A DNA stretch of 24,105 bases from an uncultured Gemmatimonadaceae bacterium. Lineage in GTDB: Bacteria > Gemmatimonadota > Gemmatimonadetes > Gemmatimonadales > Gemmatimonadaceae. Both the position numbers and the translations under genes were made by a program. Shown here one piece after another: positions 14,666 to 23,228 of this stretch. Numbering within the stretch: the stretch's first letter is position 1; every line of letters starts with the position of its first letter. The DNA lies in NCBI GenBank assembly GCA_955652635.1, contig CATPBN010000081.1, positions 1 through 24,105 on the forward strand, written 5' to 3'. The notes under the pieces are model-generated. The model worked only from the letters and a program-made list of their open reading frames with translations, was not told the origin of the DNA and made no database searches.

Positions 14666-16786
14666 TCAGAACTTCATGATTTCTTCATATGCTTGCCTGA
14701 AATCTTCTACCTGCGGCAGGATCGCGTCCTCCAGCTGTGGTGCGTACCCCACAAACGTGTCCGCCGACGCTACCCGCTTGACCGGCGCATCGAGCCACGC
14801 GAAGCACTCGTCGGCGATCGCCGCAGTGATCTCGGCGCCGTAGCCCCATGACATGGAATCCTCATAGCCCACGATCACGCGCGAGTTCTTTTTCACCGAC
14901 GCGAAAACCGTTTCCCGATCCCAGGGACTCAGCGTCCGAAGATCGATCACCTCGACAGAAATCCCGGTGTCGGCCACGGCTTTCGCGGCGGTGAGGGCGC
15001 GCTGAAGCGTGGCTCCATAAGTGACGACAGTTACGTCCGTGCCCTCGCGCACCACCTTCGCTTTTCCGAAGGGAATCATGAAGTTGGGGCCTGGATACGG
15101 CGATTTGTTGTACGTCTGGCGGTAGAGATGCTTGTGCTCCAGAAAGAGCACAGGGTCGTCGCAGCGGATCGCCGTGCGCAATAAACCATTTGCATCGAGG
15201 GCGGTCGCGGGGCAGACCACACGCAAGCCAGGACAGTGCGTGAAGATCGACGCGCCTGTCTGCGAATGATAGATCGCGCCCCGGATGTAGCCGCCGTAGG
15301 TCGTCCTCACGACGACTGGCGCGGCGAAATTGTTGTTCGATCGCCACCGCAGCGTCGAGAGCTCGTCACGGATCTGCATGTACGCGGGCCAGATATAGTC
15401 GAAGAATTGGACCTCGACGACCGGCTTGAATCCGCGAACCGCCAGCCCGATCGCGCGTCCGACGATGTTCGCCTCAGCAAGCGGCGAGTTGTAGACGCGC
15501 GCTCCGCCGAACTCCTTCTGGAGACCCCAGGTCACCTTGAAGACACCGCCCTTGCCCTTGACCTTGCCCAGGTACTCTTCGCGTGACACGTCGGCGACGT
15601 CCTCCCCGAAGACGAGGATCTTCCGATCCCGCCGCATCTCGTCCTTCATGCAGGCGTTGAGGAGATCGACCATAGTCGTCGGATCGCCGGCGAACTGCGG
15701 ATCATCTTCGGTGTCGAACTGCTCCCCGGTCGGATCGACATCGGGCGAGTACACGCCGAAATAAACGGTATCGGGCCCGGGCTGCGGTTGCGCCAGTGCG
15801 TCATCGGTCGCAGCGAGCACGATGCCGTCGACTTCTTCCTGGATCTGCTTGAGCTCGTCTTCCCTCGCGTGTCCTTCGGCCACAAGCCACTTGGGGAATT
15901 GCGTCACCGGATCCCGCGCCGCATCCGCTTCGCGCTCGGCGGGAGGCCGGTACAGCGTTTCGTCGTCAGAGAGAGAATGGGAGTAGGGCCGGATCACGTG
16001 CGCGTGCACCAGGGCCGGTCCCTTGCGCTGCCTCGCGTAATCGATGGCCCGCTGCATGACGTCGTAGCTGGCGAGTAGATCGCAGCCGTCGACTTCTTCG
16101 ATGTAGAAATTCGGGAAGGAGCGAACGAGCTTCGATATGCTGCCGCCAGCCGTGTTCACTTCAACCGGGACAGAGATGGCGTATCCATTGTCCTCGACCA
16201 GATAAACGACGGGCAGCTTGAGGTTGGCGGCGGTATTCAGGGATTCCCAGAATTCTCCCTCGCTGGTTGTGCCCTCGCCGGTACAGACGAGCACGACTTC
16301 GTCTTTCTGGAACCCCTCCGAGATGTTCAGCAGTTTGGCGCGAAATGATGCTTCCGCGCAGCCGACTCCGTGAAGGAATTGCGTCCCGGTCGGTGAGGAG
16401 GCTGATACGATGTTGTACGCCTTGTGCCCCCAGTGGCTGGGCATCTGCCGGCCTCCCGAGGCGGGGTCTATCGCAGCCCCGACTGCTTCGTACAGCATCT
16501 CTGCCGGTGTAACCCCGAGCTCGAGGCACAGCGCGCGATCCCTGTAATACGTGTAGAACCAGTCGTACGCCGGCTTTAGGATCATCCCCGCTGCCGTTAG
16601 AACCGCCTCGTGCCCAGCCCCCGAGATCTGAAAAAAAATCTTGTTCTGCCGTTTGAGCTGTACTTCCTTGTCGTCCAGCCGGCGGGACAGGAGCATGTTG
16701 CGATACGCAGCAACGAGCTCGCCGGATGATAGCCTGGCACTCGGTTCAGAGGATGATTTGCGTTCGGGAAGTGTTCTCGTAGCCAT
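14666..16786 (-). CDS. 2-oxoacid dehydrogenase E1, alpha and beta subunits fused
   Basis: This 706-residue protein joins the alpha and beta subunits of a thiamine-diphosphate E1 enzyme (branched-chain 2-oxoacid or pyruvate dehydrogenase type) in one chain. The alpha part (about 25-330) has the diphosphate motif GEGTTSEGEFWESLN ending in EDN at 198-200, and the loop SHSLSDDETLY at about 269-279. The beta part (about 370-706) has LVFGEDVADV with the cofactor-contacting Glu395, then NSPLAEANIVGRAIGLAVRG, FFDYIWPAYMQI and IYHSQTGASIF. The first motif reads GEG instead of the common GDG, a conservative change. Fused E1 proteins are known in several phyla. No E2 or E3 gene is in the window, so the partners are elsewhere. 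It starts 4 nt after nadE, without its own Shine-Dalgarno, and is followed by a strong terminator. Confidence 0.93.
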   Translation of the reverse strand: MATRTLPERKSSSEPSARLSSGELVAAYRNMLLSRRLDDKEVQLKRQNKIFFQISGAGHEAVLTAAGMILKPAYDWFYTYYRDRALCLELGVTPAEMLYEAVGAAIDPASGGRQMPSHWGHKAYNIVSASSPTGTQFLHGVGCAEASFRAKLLNISEGFQKDEVVLVCTGEGTTSEGEFWESLNTAANLKLPVVYLVEDNGYAISVPVEVNTAGGSISKLVRSFPNFYIEEVDGCDLLASYDVMQRAIDYARQRKGPALVHAHVIRPYSHSLSDDETLYRPPAEREADAARDPVTQFPKWLVAEGHAREDELKQIQEEVDGIVLAATDDALAQPQPGPDTVYFGVYSPDVDPTGEQFDTEDDPQFAGDPTTMVDLLNACMKDEMRRDRKILVFGEDVADVSREEYLGKVKGKGGVFKVTWGLQKEFGGARVYNSPLAEANIVGRAIGLAVRGFKPVVEVQFFDYIWPAYMQIRDELSTLRWRSNNNFAAPVVVRTTYGGYIRGAIYHSQTGASIFTHCPGLRVVCPATALDANGLLRTAIRCDDPVLFLEHKHLYRQTYNKSPYPGPNFMIPFGKAKVVREGTDVTVVTYGATLQRALTAAKAVADTGISVEVIDLRTLSPWDRETVFASVKKNSRVIVGYEDSMSWGYGAEITAAIADECFAWLDAPVKRVASADTFVGYAPQLEDAILPQVEDFRQAYEEIMKF

Positions 16787-16790
16787 TGTT

Positions 16791-18713
16791 TCAGTAGTCG
16801 ACGGGTCTCAGGTACGCTTCTCCGATACCAGTAGCGCTCACCATCGCCACCGTCGGAAGCTTTCTCTTCCAATGCGTCCCAGCGAGGCGCGTCCGAACGA
16901 GCTCGACCTTCGCCGGATCGAATCCGCGCGCGACGAGCGCTGCCGGGCTGTATCCGCTCACCAGCCAATTCAAAATCTGATCCGCTTCGGCGTAGCTGAT
17001 GCCGAAATCCCGTTCGTCGGTCTGGCCCTCTATCAGATCGGCTGACGCCGGCTTGCCGACGATTACATTGGGCACTCCAAGAAATGTCGCGAGCTGCCAC
17101 ACCTGGGTCTTGAACAGGTCACCGAGAGCATTGATCGGCGGCGAATCGTCAGCGTGCCAGGTGAAATAGCCGAGCAGCCGCTCTGTCTTGTTCCCGGTGC
17201 CGACGGGGAGCGCCTTGTATTTCGCGGACAGATCGAAGAGCACGATCATTCTCTCCCGGGCCATGACGTTTCCTCTGCGTGCGGGATCCGCGTCAGGCTC
17301 ATTGGCGAGGTAGCCATCGACCGCAGGCGAGATGTCGATCGTCCGCGAGTGGATTCCGAGCTTGTCGATCACCAGCTGGGCGTGGGTGAGCGACTCGGGA
17401 TTCGACGTGCGATACGGCATCCGCACCCCGATCACATTCTCGGCACCCAGAGCCTGAGCGGTCAGGAACGCCGTAACCGCCGAGTCCACTCCGCCGGAGA
17501 GGCCGATGACCGCCTTGTCGAACCCACGGCGCTCGAACTCTTCCCGGAGAAATGACACGAGCCATCCGACGGTGAGCTGTGCATCGATCGCAACCGGAGG
17601 CGGACCTCCTGGAGAATCTGGTGTTCGCATCACAGGTATCGGCTCGGTTCCGTTCCTGCTTGCGTTCGCGGATTTGCGGCTGGCTTTTGAGCTCCGCGTG
17701 CTCTCTTCGCTGGAAGGGGCGTCTGCGCGTTCCCCCGCAGCACTGCGATCAAGTGGAGTGAGCGGTCCACCTTCGCTTGCTCCCGCGTCGTAGCTCAGCA
17801 CCAGCCGCTCGCCAGCCTGGATGCGATCGACGGTCCGCATCAAGTGCGGCATCATTGTCTGCAGGTCTGTCAGGAGCGGCGCGTCCGACCGCGCACGAGT
17901 GAGATCCTGTGGATCGAGTGTGATCGTCATGATCGTCTCGTCCCATAGCGGCGCTCTTGCGCGGACATCGCCGTATGGCCCCGTGATTATCGATCCACCC
18001 GAGAAAGTCTTGCCGCCTTCCGTGCCGACGAGATTCACCAGCGCTACGAACACGCCTTGCTCCTCGGCGATATCGCGCGCGAGACGCTCCCACCGCTTGA
18101 GATTGGCTGGTACCGGCCCTTCGTCCTCGCGCGGCCAGACTCCACGTGCGGGGGATGCGGACAGAATGAAAATCATCGTCGCACCATCGAGCGCGGCGAC
18201 GGTTCCGGTGAGACTATGCCAGGCGTCCTCGCAGATCAGCATGGCGGCGCGGCCCCAGCCCGTATCGAATGCGCGGACCTCGAATCCTCTATCGACGAAT
18301 CTTTCTTCGTCGAACATTCCGTAAGTGGGAAGGAAGAGCTTGCGGTGCACATGGCGGATGAGCGGCTCATCGGTGCCTCCGCCCAAAGTCACATAGAGCG
18401 CGCTATTATAGAAAGCGTTGTTCCACACCTCGTAAAACCCAATGCACACATCGAGCGGCCGCGGTGCAGCAACAGCTCCCGCGTATTGCGCCTGGAGATC
18501 GCGAGCGAACGCGCCGGCTGTCATGGCGACGTCGCGGACACCGCCTTCAACGAAGTACCCGGTGAGCGCGGTCTCAGCGAAGACAGCGACGTCCGGACGG
18601 GGGTCAAGGGCATCTATCTGCGAAAATATCCCGCCGAGCCGCTCGACGTTGGCGGTGTAGTCGCCCTTTCGCGGCTTGAACTGGACTACGACGAGATGAA
18701 CAGAGCGATCCAT
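16791..18713 (-). CDS. nadE: Glutamine-dependent NAD+ synthetase
   Basis: The enzyme makes NAD+ from deamido-NAD+, ATP and ammonia released from glutamine. The 640-residue chain has an N-terminal nitrilase-type amidase domain (about 5-275) with the triad Glu47 (FAETALTGYF), Lys125 (HRKLFLPTYG) and Cys161 (LICEDAWH), and a C-terminal synthetase domain (about 375-640) with the ATP P-loop SGGVDS at 406-411 and VGTGNKTERLLGYFTWHADD. Between them lies a linker at about 311-372 that is rich in Ser, Arg, Ala and Pro and looks disordered; this is unusual for the family. The frame is open to 18749, but ATG 18713 directly precedes the first strand (VHLVVVQFKP). The start is only 15 bp from the divergent PBP start. 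The E1 gene follows after 4 nt. Confidence 0.94.
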   Translation of the reverse strand: MDRSVHLVVVQFKPRKGDYTANVERLGGIFSQIDALDPRPDVAVFAETALTGYFVEGGVRDVAMTAGAFARDLQAQYAGAVAAPRPLDVCIGFYEVWNNAFYNSALYVTLGGGTDEPLIRHVHRKLFLPTYGMFDEERFVDRGFEVRAFDTGWGRAAMLICEDAWHSLTGTVAALDGATMIFILSASPARGVWPREDEGPVPANLKRWERLARDIAEEQGVFVALVNLVGTEGGKTFSGGSIITGPYGDVRARAPLWDETIMTITLDPQDLTRARSDAPLLTDLQTMMPHLMRTVDRIQAGERLVLSYDAGASEGGPLTPLDRSAAGERADAPSSEESTRSSKASRKSANASRNGTEPIPVMRTPDSPGGPPPVAIDAQLTVGWLVSFLREEFERRGFDKAVIGLSGGVDSAVTAFLTAQALGAENVIGVRMPYRTSNPESLTHAQLVIDKLGIHSRTIDISPAVDGYLANEPDADPARRGNVMARERMIVLFDLSAKYKALPVGTGNKTERLLGYFTWHADDSPPINALGDLFKTQVWQLATFLGVPNVIVGKPASADLIEGQTDERDFGISYAEADQILNWLVSGYSPAALVARGFDPAKVELVRTRLAGTHWKRKLPTVAMVSATGIGEAYLRPVDY

Positions 18714-18728
18714 CCATCTGAAGTTGCC

Positions 18729-20789
18729 ATGACGACGAGGCACAATCAACCGCTGCTCGCGCTCGCGCTGGCCTTGCTTTTGTTGGCCCCCGCGTCAGCG
18801 AGCGCACAGCAGTCCAGGGCATCCGACATGGAGCCGTGGACGATCGTTCCGGTCCCCCAGGCCTCGCTGGTTCTGGCGCGCGACGGCTCGCTCATCGGCG
18901 AGATCGGCAAGGAGATTCGAACCAGCGTATCGATCAGATCTCTTCCCGGGTACCTGCCGCACGCATTCGTGGCTGTCGAGGATCATCGCTTCTACCAGCA
19001 TGATGGAGTCGACGTCGTCGGAATCGCGGGCGCGTTAAAGGACAACATTTTCGGTGAGCGACGCGGAGCGAGCACGATTACCCAGCAGCTCGTGGGCAAC
19101 ATGCATCCGGACCTGATCGATCGCACCGACATGAGCCTGGGCAGGAAGCTCAAGGAGCAATCGGCGGCGCGGGAGATGGAGAAGCACTACACGAAGGACC
19201 AAATTCTCGAAGCGTATCTGAACCAGATAGCGTTTGGTCACGGCTGGTACGGTGTCGAGAGCGCCGCGCGGCACTATTTCGGGAAGAGCGCCTCGAAACT
19301 CTCGCTCGCGGAATCGGCGGCGTTGGCCGCGATGCCGAAGGGGCCCGCGCTCTACGATCCGCTCAAGTACCCGGATCGGGTGCGCCAGCGTCGCAACGTT
19401 GTGCTCTCCTTGATGGCGGATCAGGGATACATCAGCAAGCCTCAGGTGACGAGCGCGCAGGGAACGCCGCTCGTCACGCTGCCGAATAGCGGCTACTCGG
19501 CGTACTCGCCGTGGTTCGTCGATGTGGTGCGCGTCCAGGCGCAGCGCGCAGGGATTCCGGTCAGCCAGGGCGGCTACCGGATCTACACGAGTCTCGACCC
19601 GGTGCTCCAGAACGCCGCTACGAGCGCGTTGCTGGAAGAGACGGCGGCGGTTGAGTCGCAGCCCGACTACGCGCATCCAAAGTATTCGCCGGGCTCGCGG
19701 ACGACGCCGACGCGGACGACTGAGTACCTGCAGGGAATGGTCGTTGCGCTCGATCCCGCTTCGGGAGATGTTCGCGCGCTCGTTGGCGGTCGTGATTACG
19801 GTGACTCGCAGTTCGATCGCGCCGTAGACGGCATGCGCCAGCCGGGTTCGTCGTTCAAGCCGATCGTCTACGCCGCGGCGATTGCGGACAGCATCACCCC
19901 GAACACCATCGTCTCCGACACTGCCCTCTCAATTTCGCTCCCCAATGGCACTGTCTACCGACCGGAGGATTCCGATGGCCAGTATCTCGGTGCGCTCACC
20001 CTTCGGGAGGCGCTTGCCAAGTCGCGCAACGTCGTTGCCGTGCAGCTGGGAATGAAGCTGGGAATGGACACTGTCGCGAGCCTCGCGCGCCGCATGGGCA
20101 TCAGCTCGAAGATCGCGCCTTATCCGTCGAGCGCGATCGGCGCATCGGTGGTGCAACCGCTCAACCTGATCGCTGCTTACACGACTTTCGCGAATCTCGG
20201 GACGCCGGTCGCGCCCCGGTTCATATACCGCATAGAAGACCGGAATCGCAAAGTGGTGCTGACGCGCGGGGTGACTGCTCTGGCGCCGGCCCTCGATCCA
20301 CGGGTCACCTACGTCGTCCGCGACATGATGCGCGACGTCGTGGAGCGCGGCACCGCGTCGAGCATCAGACGCTATCTGCCTGCATCCGTTCCGGTGGCCG
20401 GAAAGACCGGGACGACGAACGACAACTCCGACGTCTGGTTCATCGGCCTGACCCCGGATCTGGTCGCCGGAGTCTGGCTCGGTTTCGACAAGCCAACGTC
20501 GATTGCGGTCGGCGCCGCCGGAGGTTCAATGGCCGCGCCGATTTGGGGAAAAATGGTCGCGCGCTATTATGCGTCGCAGCCCCAGCTGATCGCGTCTCAC
20601 GCCATCGAGCAGTGGAACCCACCGCTCGGAGTCATCATGGGAGACGTCGATCGCGCGACAGGCAAGCTGGCGACGGATCAGACGCCGCCCGATCGGCGCT
20701 ACACGGAGTATTTCGTGGAGGGTACGGAACCGCCGCCCCTTAGGGCAGACCCGTGGAAGCTGTTTGCCTGGGGGCCGATCATCTACTGA
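18729..20789 (+). CDS. Class A penicillin-binding protein (PBP1A-like)
   Basis: This 686-residue bifunctional enzyme polymerises and cross-links peptidoglycan in the periplasm. The glycosyltransferase (GT51) domain, about 60-240, has catalytic Glu84 in AVEDHRFYQHDGVD, GASTITQQLVGNM, and KLKEQSAAREMEKHYTKDQI followed by LEAYLNQIAFGHGWYGVESA. The transpeptidase domain, about 330-640, has Ser374 in GSSFKP, SRN at 432-434 and KTG at 559-561. The N-terminus (LALALALLLLAPASASAQQ) looks like a cleavable signal peptide, whereas class A PBPs usually keep an uncleaved anchor. The frame is open far upstream, antisense to nadE, but ATG 18729 begins the signal. ATG 18696 is an alternative that would overlap the nadE start. 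No strong Shine-Dalgarno is visible for either. Confidence 0.94.
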   Translation: MTTRHNQPLLALALALLLLAPASASAQQSRASDMEPWTIVPVPQASLVLARDGSLIGEIGKEIRTSVSIRSLPGYLPHAFVAVEDHRFYQHDGVDVVGIAGALKDNIFGERRGASTITQQLVGNMHPDLIDRTDMSLGRKLKEQSAAREMEKHYTKDQILEAYLNQIAFGHGWYGVESAARHYFGKSASKLSLAESAALAAMPKGPALYDPLKYPDRVRQRRNVVLSLMADQGYISKPQVTSAQGTPLVTLPNSGYSAYSPWFVDVVRVQAQRAGIPVSQGGYRIYTSLDPVLQNAATSALLEETAAVESQPDYAHPKYSPGSRTTPTRTTEYLQGMVVALDPASGDVRALVGGRDYGDSQFDRAVDGMRQPGSSFKPIVYAAAIADSITPNTIVSDTALSISLPNGTVYRPEDSDGQYLGALTLREALAKSRNVVAVQLGMKLGMDTVASLARRMGISSKIAPYPSSAIGASVVQPLNLIAAYTTFANLGTPVAPRFIYRIEDRNRKVVLTRGVTALAPALDPRVTYVVRDMMRDVVERGTASSIRRYLPASVPVAGKTGTTNDNSDVWFIGLTPDLVAGVWLGFDKPTSIAVGAAGGSMAAPIWGKMVARYYASQPQLIASHAIEQWNPPLGVIMGDVDRATGKLATDQTPPDRRYTEYFVEGTEPPPLRADPWKLFAWGPIIY

Positions 20790-20924
20790 CGGCACGAGCG
20801 CCTCCTCGCATCGGTGGCGAGTAGCGGATTGCAATTTCCAATATTATGTTCGCCGGCCAGCTCAACGCCCGTGGACGCTCGCGGTCGGAGCCAGTCGTGA
20901 CTAAGCCCTCCACCCCAGCGCACG
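20790..20924 (+). promoter_or_regulatory. Gap before the GH3 gene: weak hairpin and possible -10 box
   Basis: This 135-bp gap contains a 5-bp hairpin (CTCGC 20805-20809, GCGAG 20817-20821) shortly after the PBP stop, without a T tract. An AT-rich island follows, with TATTAT at 20842-20847 as a possible -10 box for the glycosidase genes. No matching -35 and no Shine-Dalgarno before ATG 20925 are evident. Confidence 0.25.
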
Positions 20925-23228
20925 ATGAAGAATCGAATCTCGGAGGCCGCAATTGCACTGGTGATGCTTGCAGCGACGCACTCGCCAGCAAAGGCTCAAA
21001 TGCAGAACGGGGTGGAGAGCCGTATCGACTCACTGCTCGCGCGCATGACGCTCGAGGAGAAAGTCGGCGAGATGACGCAGCTGACGATCGGGGTAGTTTC
21101 CAGCATACGCGGCACGCCGGATACCGTGCAGCAGTTAGACTCCGTCAAGCTCGACGACGCGCTCCTGAATCACCACGTTGGGTCGTTGCTCAACGTCTGG
21201 GATGTAGCCCCTACACCAGAGCGGTGGCGCGACCTTCTCATTACCGTGCAGAAAGTGGCAGCGCGGAAGCGCGTCCCGATTCCAGTCATCTACGGAATCG
21301 ACGCGGTGCATGGCTTCAACTACATGACGAAGGGAACGATCTTCCCGCAGAACATCGCGATGGCCGCCACCTGGAATCCGGCGCTGGTCCGTCGCGAGCA
21401 CCAGATCACAGCGTACGAGACGCGCGCCGCCGGCATTCCGTGGAACTTTGCGCCGGTGCTCGATCTTGGACGCCAGCCCCTCTGGTCGCGGTTTTTCGAG
21501 ACGTTCGGGGAAGACGTGCACCTCGCGACCGTGCTCGGGCGCGAAGCGGTGCTCGGCGAGCAACGCGACCCGCGTCCGGCGCTCGATTCGCTGTTTCCAG
21601 CTTTGCCACGATCTGCCGTCACGCCGGTCGCGGATGTCTTTGTCGCCGCGACCGGCAAACACTTTCTCGGCTACAGCGCGCCGCTGAGTGGAAAGGATCG
21701 CACCACTGCCCTCATTCCGGAGCGGCAGCTGCGCGAGTACTACCTCCCGACTTTTCGAGGCGCAATCGACGCGGGTCTGCGCACGATCATGGTGAACTCC
21801 AGCGATATCAACGGCGTTCCTGTTCATGCCAGTCACGAGATCCTGACAGATCTATTGCGCAAAGAGCTAGGCTTCGACGGGATCGTGGTTTCAGACTGGG
21901 CAGACGTTGACCGGCTGTACTCCGTTCATCGCGTTGCCTCCTCACCGAAGGACGCGGTACGCCAGGCGGTGTTGGCGGGTGTGGACATGTGCATGGTGCC
22001 GACCGACCTCAGCTTCTACGACTTACTGATCCCTCTCGTGCGCGAAGGCGCAGTGCCGATGACGCGCATCGATGAGGCGGTGCGTCGGATACTCCGCGTG
22101 AAATATCAGCTTGGGCTGTTCGCCAACCCGTGGCCCGACAGTGCCCGGCTTGTGCGTGTCGGCTCGCCGCCATTTCAGGCGGCGAGCCGTGCTGCTGCGG
22201 AAGAATCGATCACTCTGCTGAAGAACGACCGCGCGCTTCTCCCGCTTGCGAAAACCGCAAGAGTGCTGATAACTGGCCCCGGCGCAGCCTCACTCGTGGC
22301 GCAGTTCGGGTCGTGGACCTACACGTGGCAGGGCACTAACACGGCGATGTACCCCCGCGATGTGAAGACTTTGCTCGATGCTTTGCGAGACAAGGTCGGT
22401 CCTCAGCGTGTGACATACGTGCGTGGAGCGGACTTCAATTCCGAAATCGATATCGCTGAAGCCGTTACCGCCGCGAGGACAGCCGATGTCGCCATAGTCG
22501 CTCTGGCCGAATGGCCAGTCGTTGAGAAGCCGGGCGACATTGAGGACCTCGCGTTTCCCGCCGCTCAACTGCGTCTCGCGCGCGCGATCGAAGCCACCGG
22601 TACACCGGTCGTCCTGACGATCTTTCACCAACACCCGCGTATCGTGCGCGAGGCGGTGGAAGGCGCACGCGCCGTCGTTACCGCGTATCAGACCGGTCCC
22701 TTCGGGGGCGAGGCACTTGCTTCGGTGCTGTTCGGCGACGTGAACCCGAGTGGGAAGCTTCCTTTCAGCTGGCCTCGAATCTCGGGCACGATTGTCCACT
22801 ACGATCGCGCCGCGCCTGAGGACGCCACGACGACCGGATCGGAGGGAGGGTACAACCCCGAGTGGGCATTTGGCCATGGACTCTCGTTCACGAGCTTCGC
22901 CTATTCCAACCTCCGCCCCACGAGCGCCGTTGCAGGCGTGTCCGATACGGTGACGGTCTCTGTTGACGTAACCAATGTGGGACCCGTGGCAGGCAAAGAA
23001 GTCGTACAGCTCTACGTGCGCGACCTCTACGCGTCGGTCGATCCGCCTGTGAGACGCCTCCGCGATTTCGAGAAGATTGGCCTCGCTCCTCGTGAGCGAC
23101 GCACCGTCACGTTTCGCCTCCCGATCCAGCGATTGTCATTCATCGGGCGAGACAATCGGCCCGTCGTGGAACCCGGCGACTTTGATGTGATGGTTGGGGG
23201 GCTCAGGACTCGATTAGTCGTGAGATGA
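20925..23228 (+). CDS. Secreted glycoside hydrolase family 3 beta-glucosidase
   Basis: This 767-residue enzyme should remove terminal beta-linked glucose, or a related sugar, from oligosaccharides outside the cytoplasm. A signal peptide (AAIALVMLAATHSPAKAQ, cleavage after AKA) is followed by the GH3 barrel (RMTLEEKVGEMTQL, then IPVIYGIDAVHGF, GTIFPQNIAMAATWN, ETFGEDVHLATVLG, GKHFLGY). The nucleophile is Asp324 in VVSDWADVDRL. The second alpha/beta domain carries ITLLKNDRALLPLAK and the acid/base region LAEWPVVEKPGDIEDLAFP. A fibronectin III-like domain ends the chain (GKEVVQLYVRDLYASVDPPV to the DFDVMVGG strand). Length and domain order fit the BglX type. The stop overlaps the GH30 start (ATGA at 23225-23228), so the two enzymes should be made together. 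Substrate specificity cannot be read from sequence. Confidence 0.94.
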   Translation: MKNRISEAAIALVMLAATHSPAKAQMQNGVESRIDSLLARMTLEEKVGEMTQLTIGVVSSIRGTPDTVQQLDSVKLDDALLNHHVGSLLNVWDVAPTPERWRDLLITVQKVAARKRVPIPVIYGIDAVHGFNYMTKGTIFPQNIAMAATWNPALVRREHQITAYETRAAGIPWNFAPVLDLGRQPLWSRFFETFGEDVHLATVLGREAVLGEQRDPRPALDSLFPALPRSAVTPVADVFVAATGKHFLGYSAPLSGKDRTTALIPERQLREYYLPTFRGAIDAGLRTIMVNSSDINGVPVHASHEILTDLLRKELGFDGIVVSDWADVDRLYSVHRVASSPKDAVRQAVLAGVDMCMVPTDLSFYDLLIPLVREGAVPMTRIDEAVRRILRVKYQLGLFANPWPDSARLVRVGSPPFQAASRAAAEESITLLKNDRALLPLAKTARVLITGPGAASLVAQFGSWTYTWQGTNTAMYPRDVKTLLDALRDKVGPQRVTYVRGADFNSEIDIAEAVTAARTADVAIVALAEWPVVEKPGDIEDLAFPAAQLRLARAIEATGTPVVLTIFHQHPRIVREAVEGARAVVTAYQTGPFGGEALASVLFGDVNPSGKLPFSWPRISGTIVHYDRAAPEDATTTGSEGGYNPEWAFGHGLSFTSFAYSNLRPTSAVAGVSDTVTVSVDVTNVGPVAGKEVVQLYVRDLYASVDPPVRRLRDFEKIGLAPRERRTVTFRLPIQRLSFIGRDNRPVVEPGDFDVMVGGLRTRLVVR

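Noticed and set aside
18057..18728. Long N-terminal extension of the PBP frame
   Set aside because: It is antisense to the conserved amidase domain of nadE and shows no domain; the signal peptide begins at 18729.
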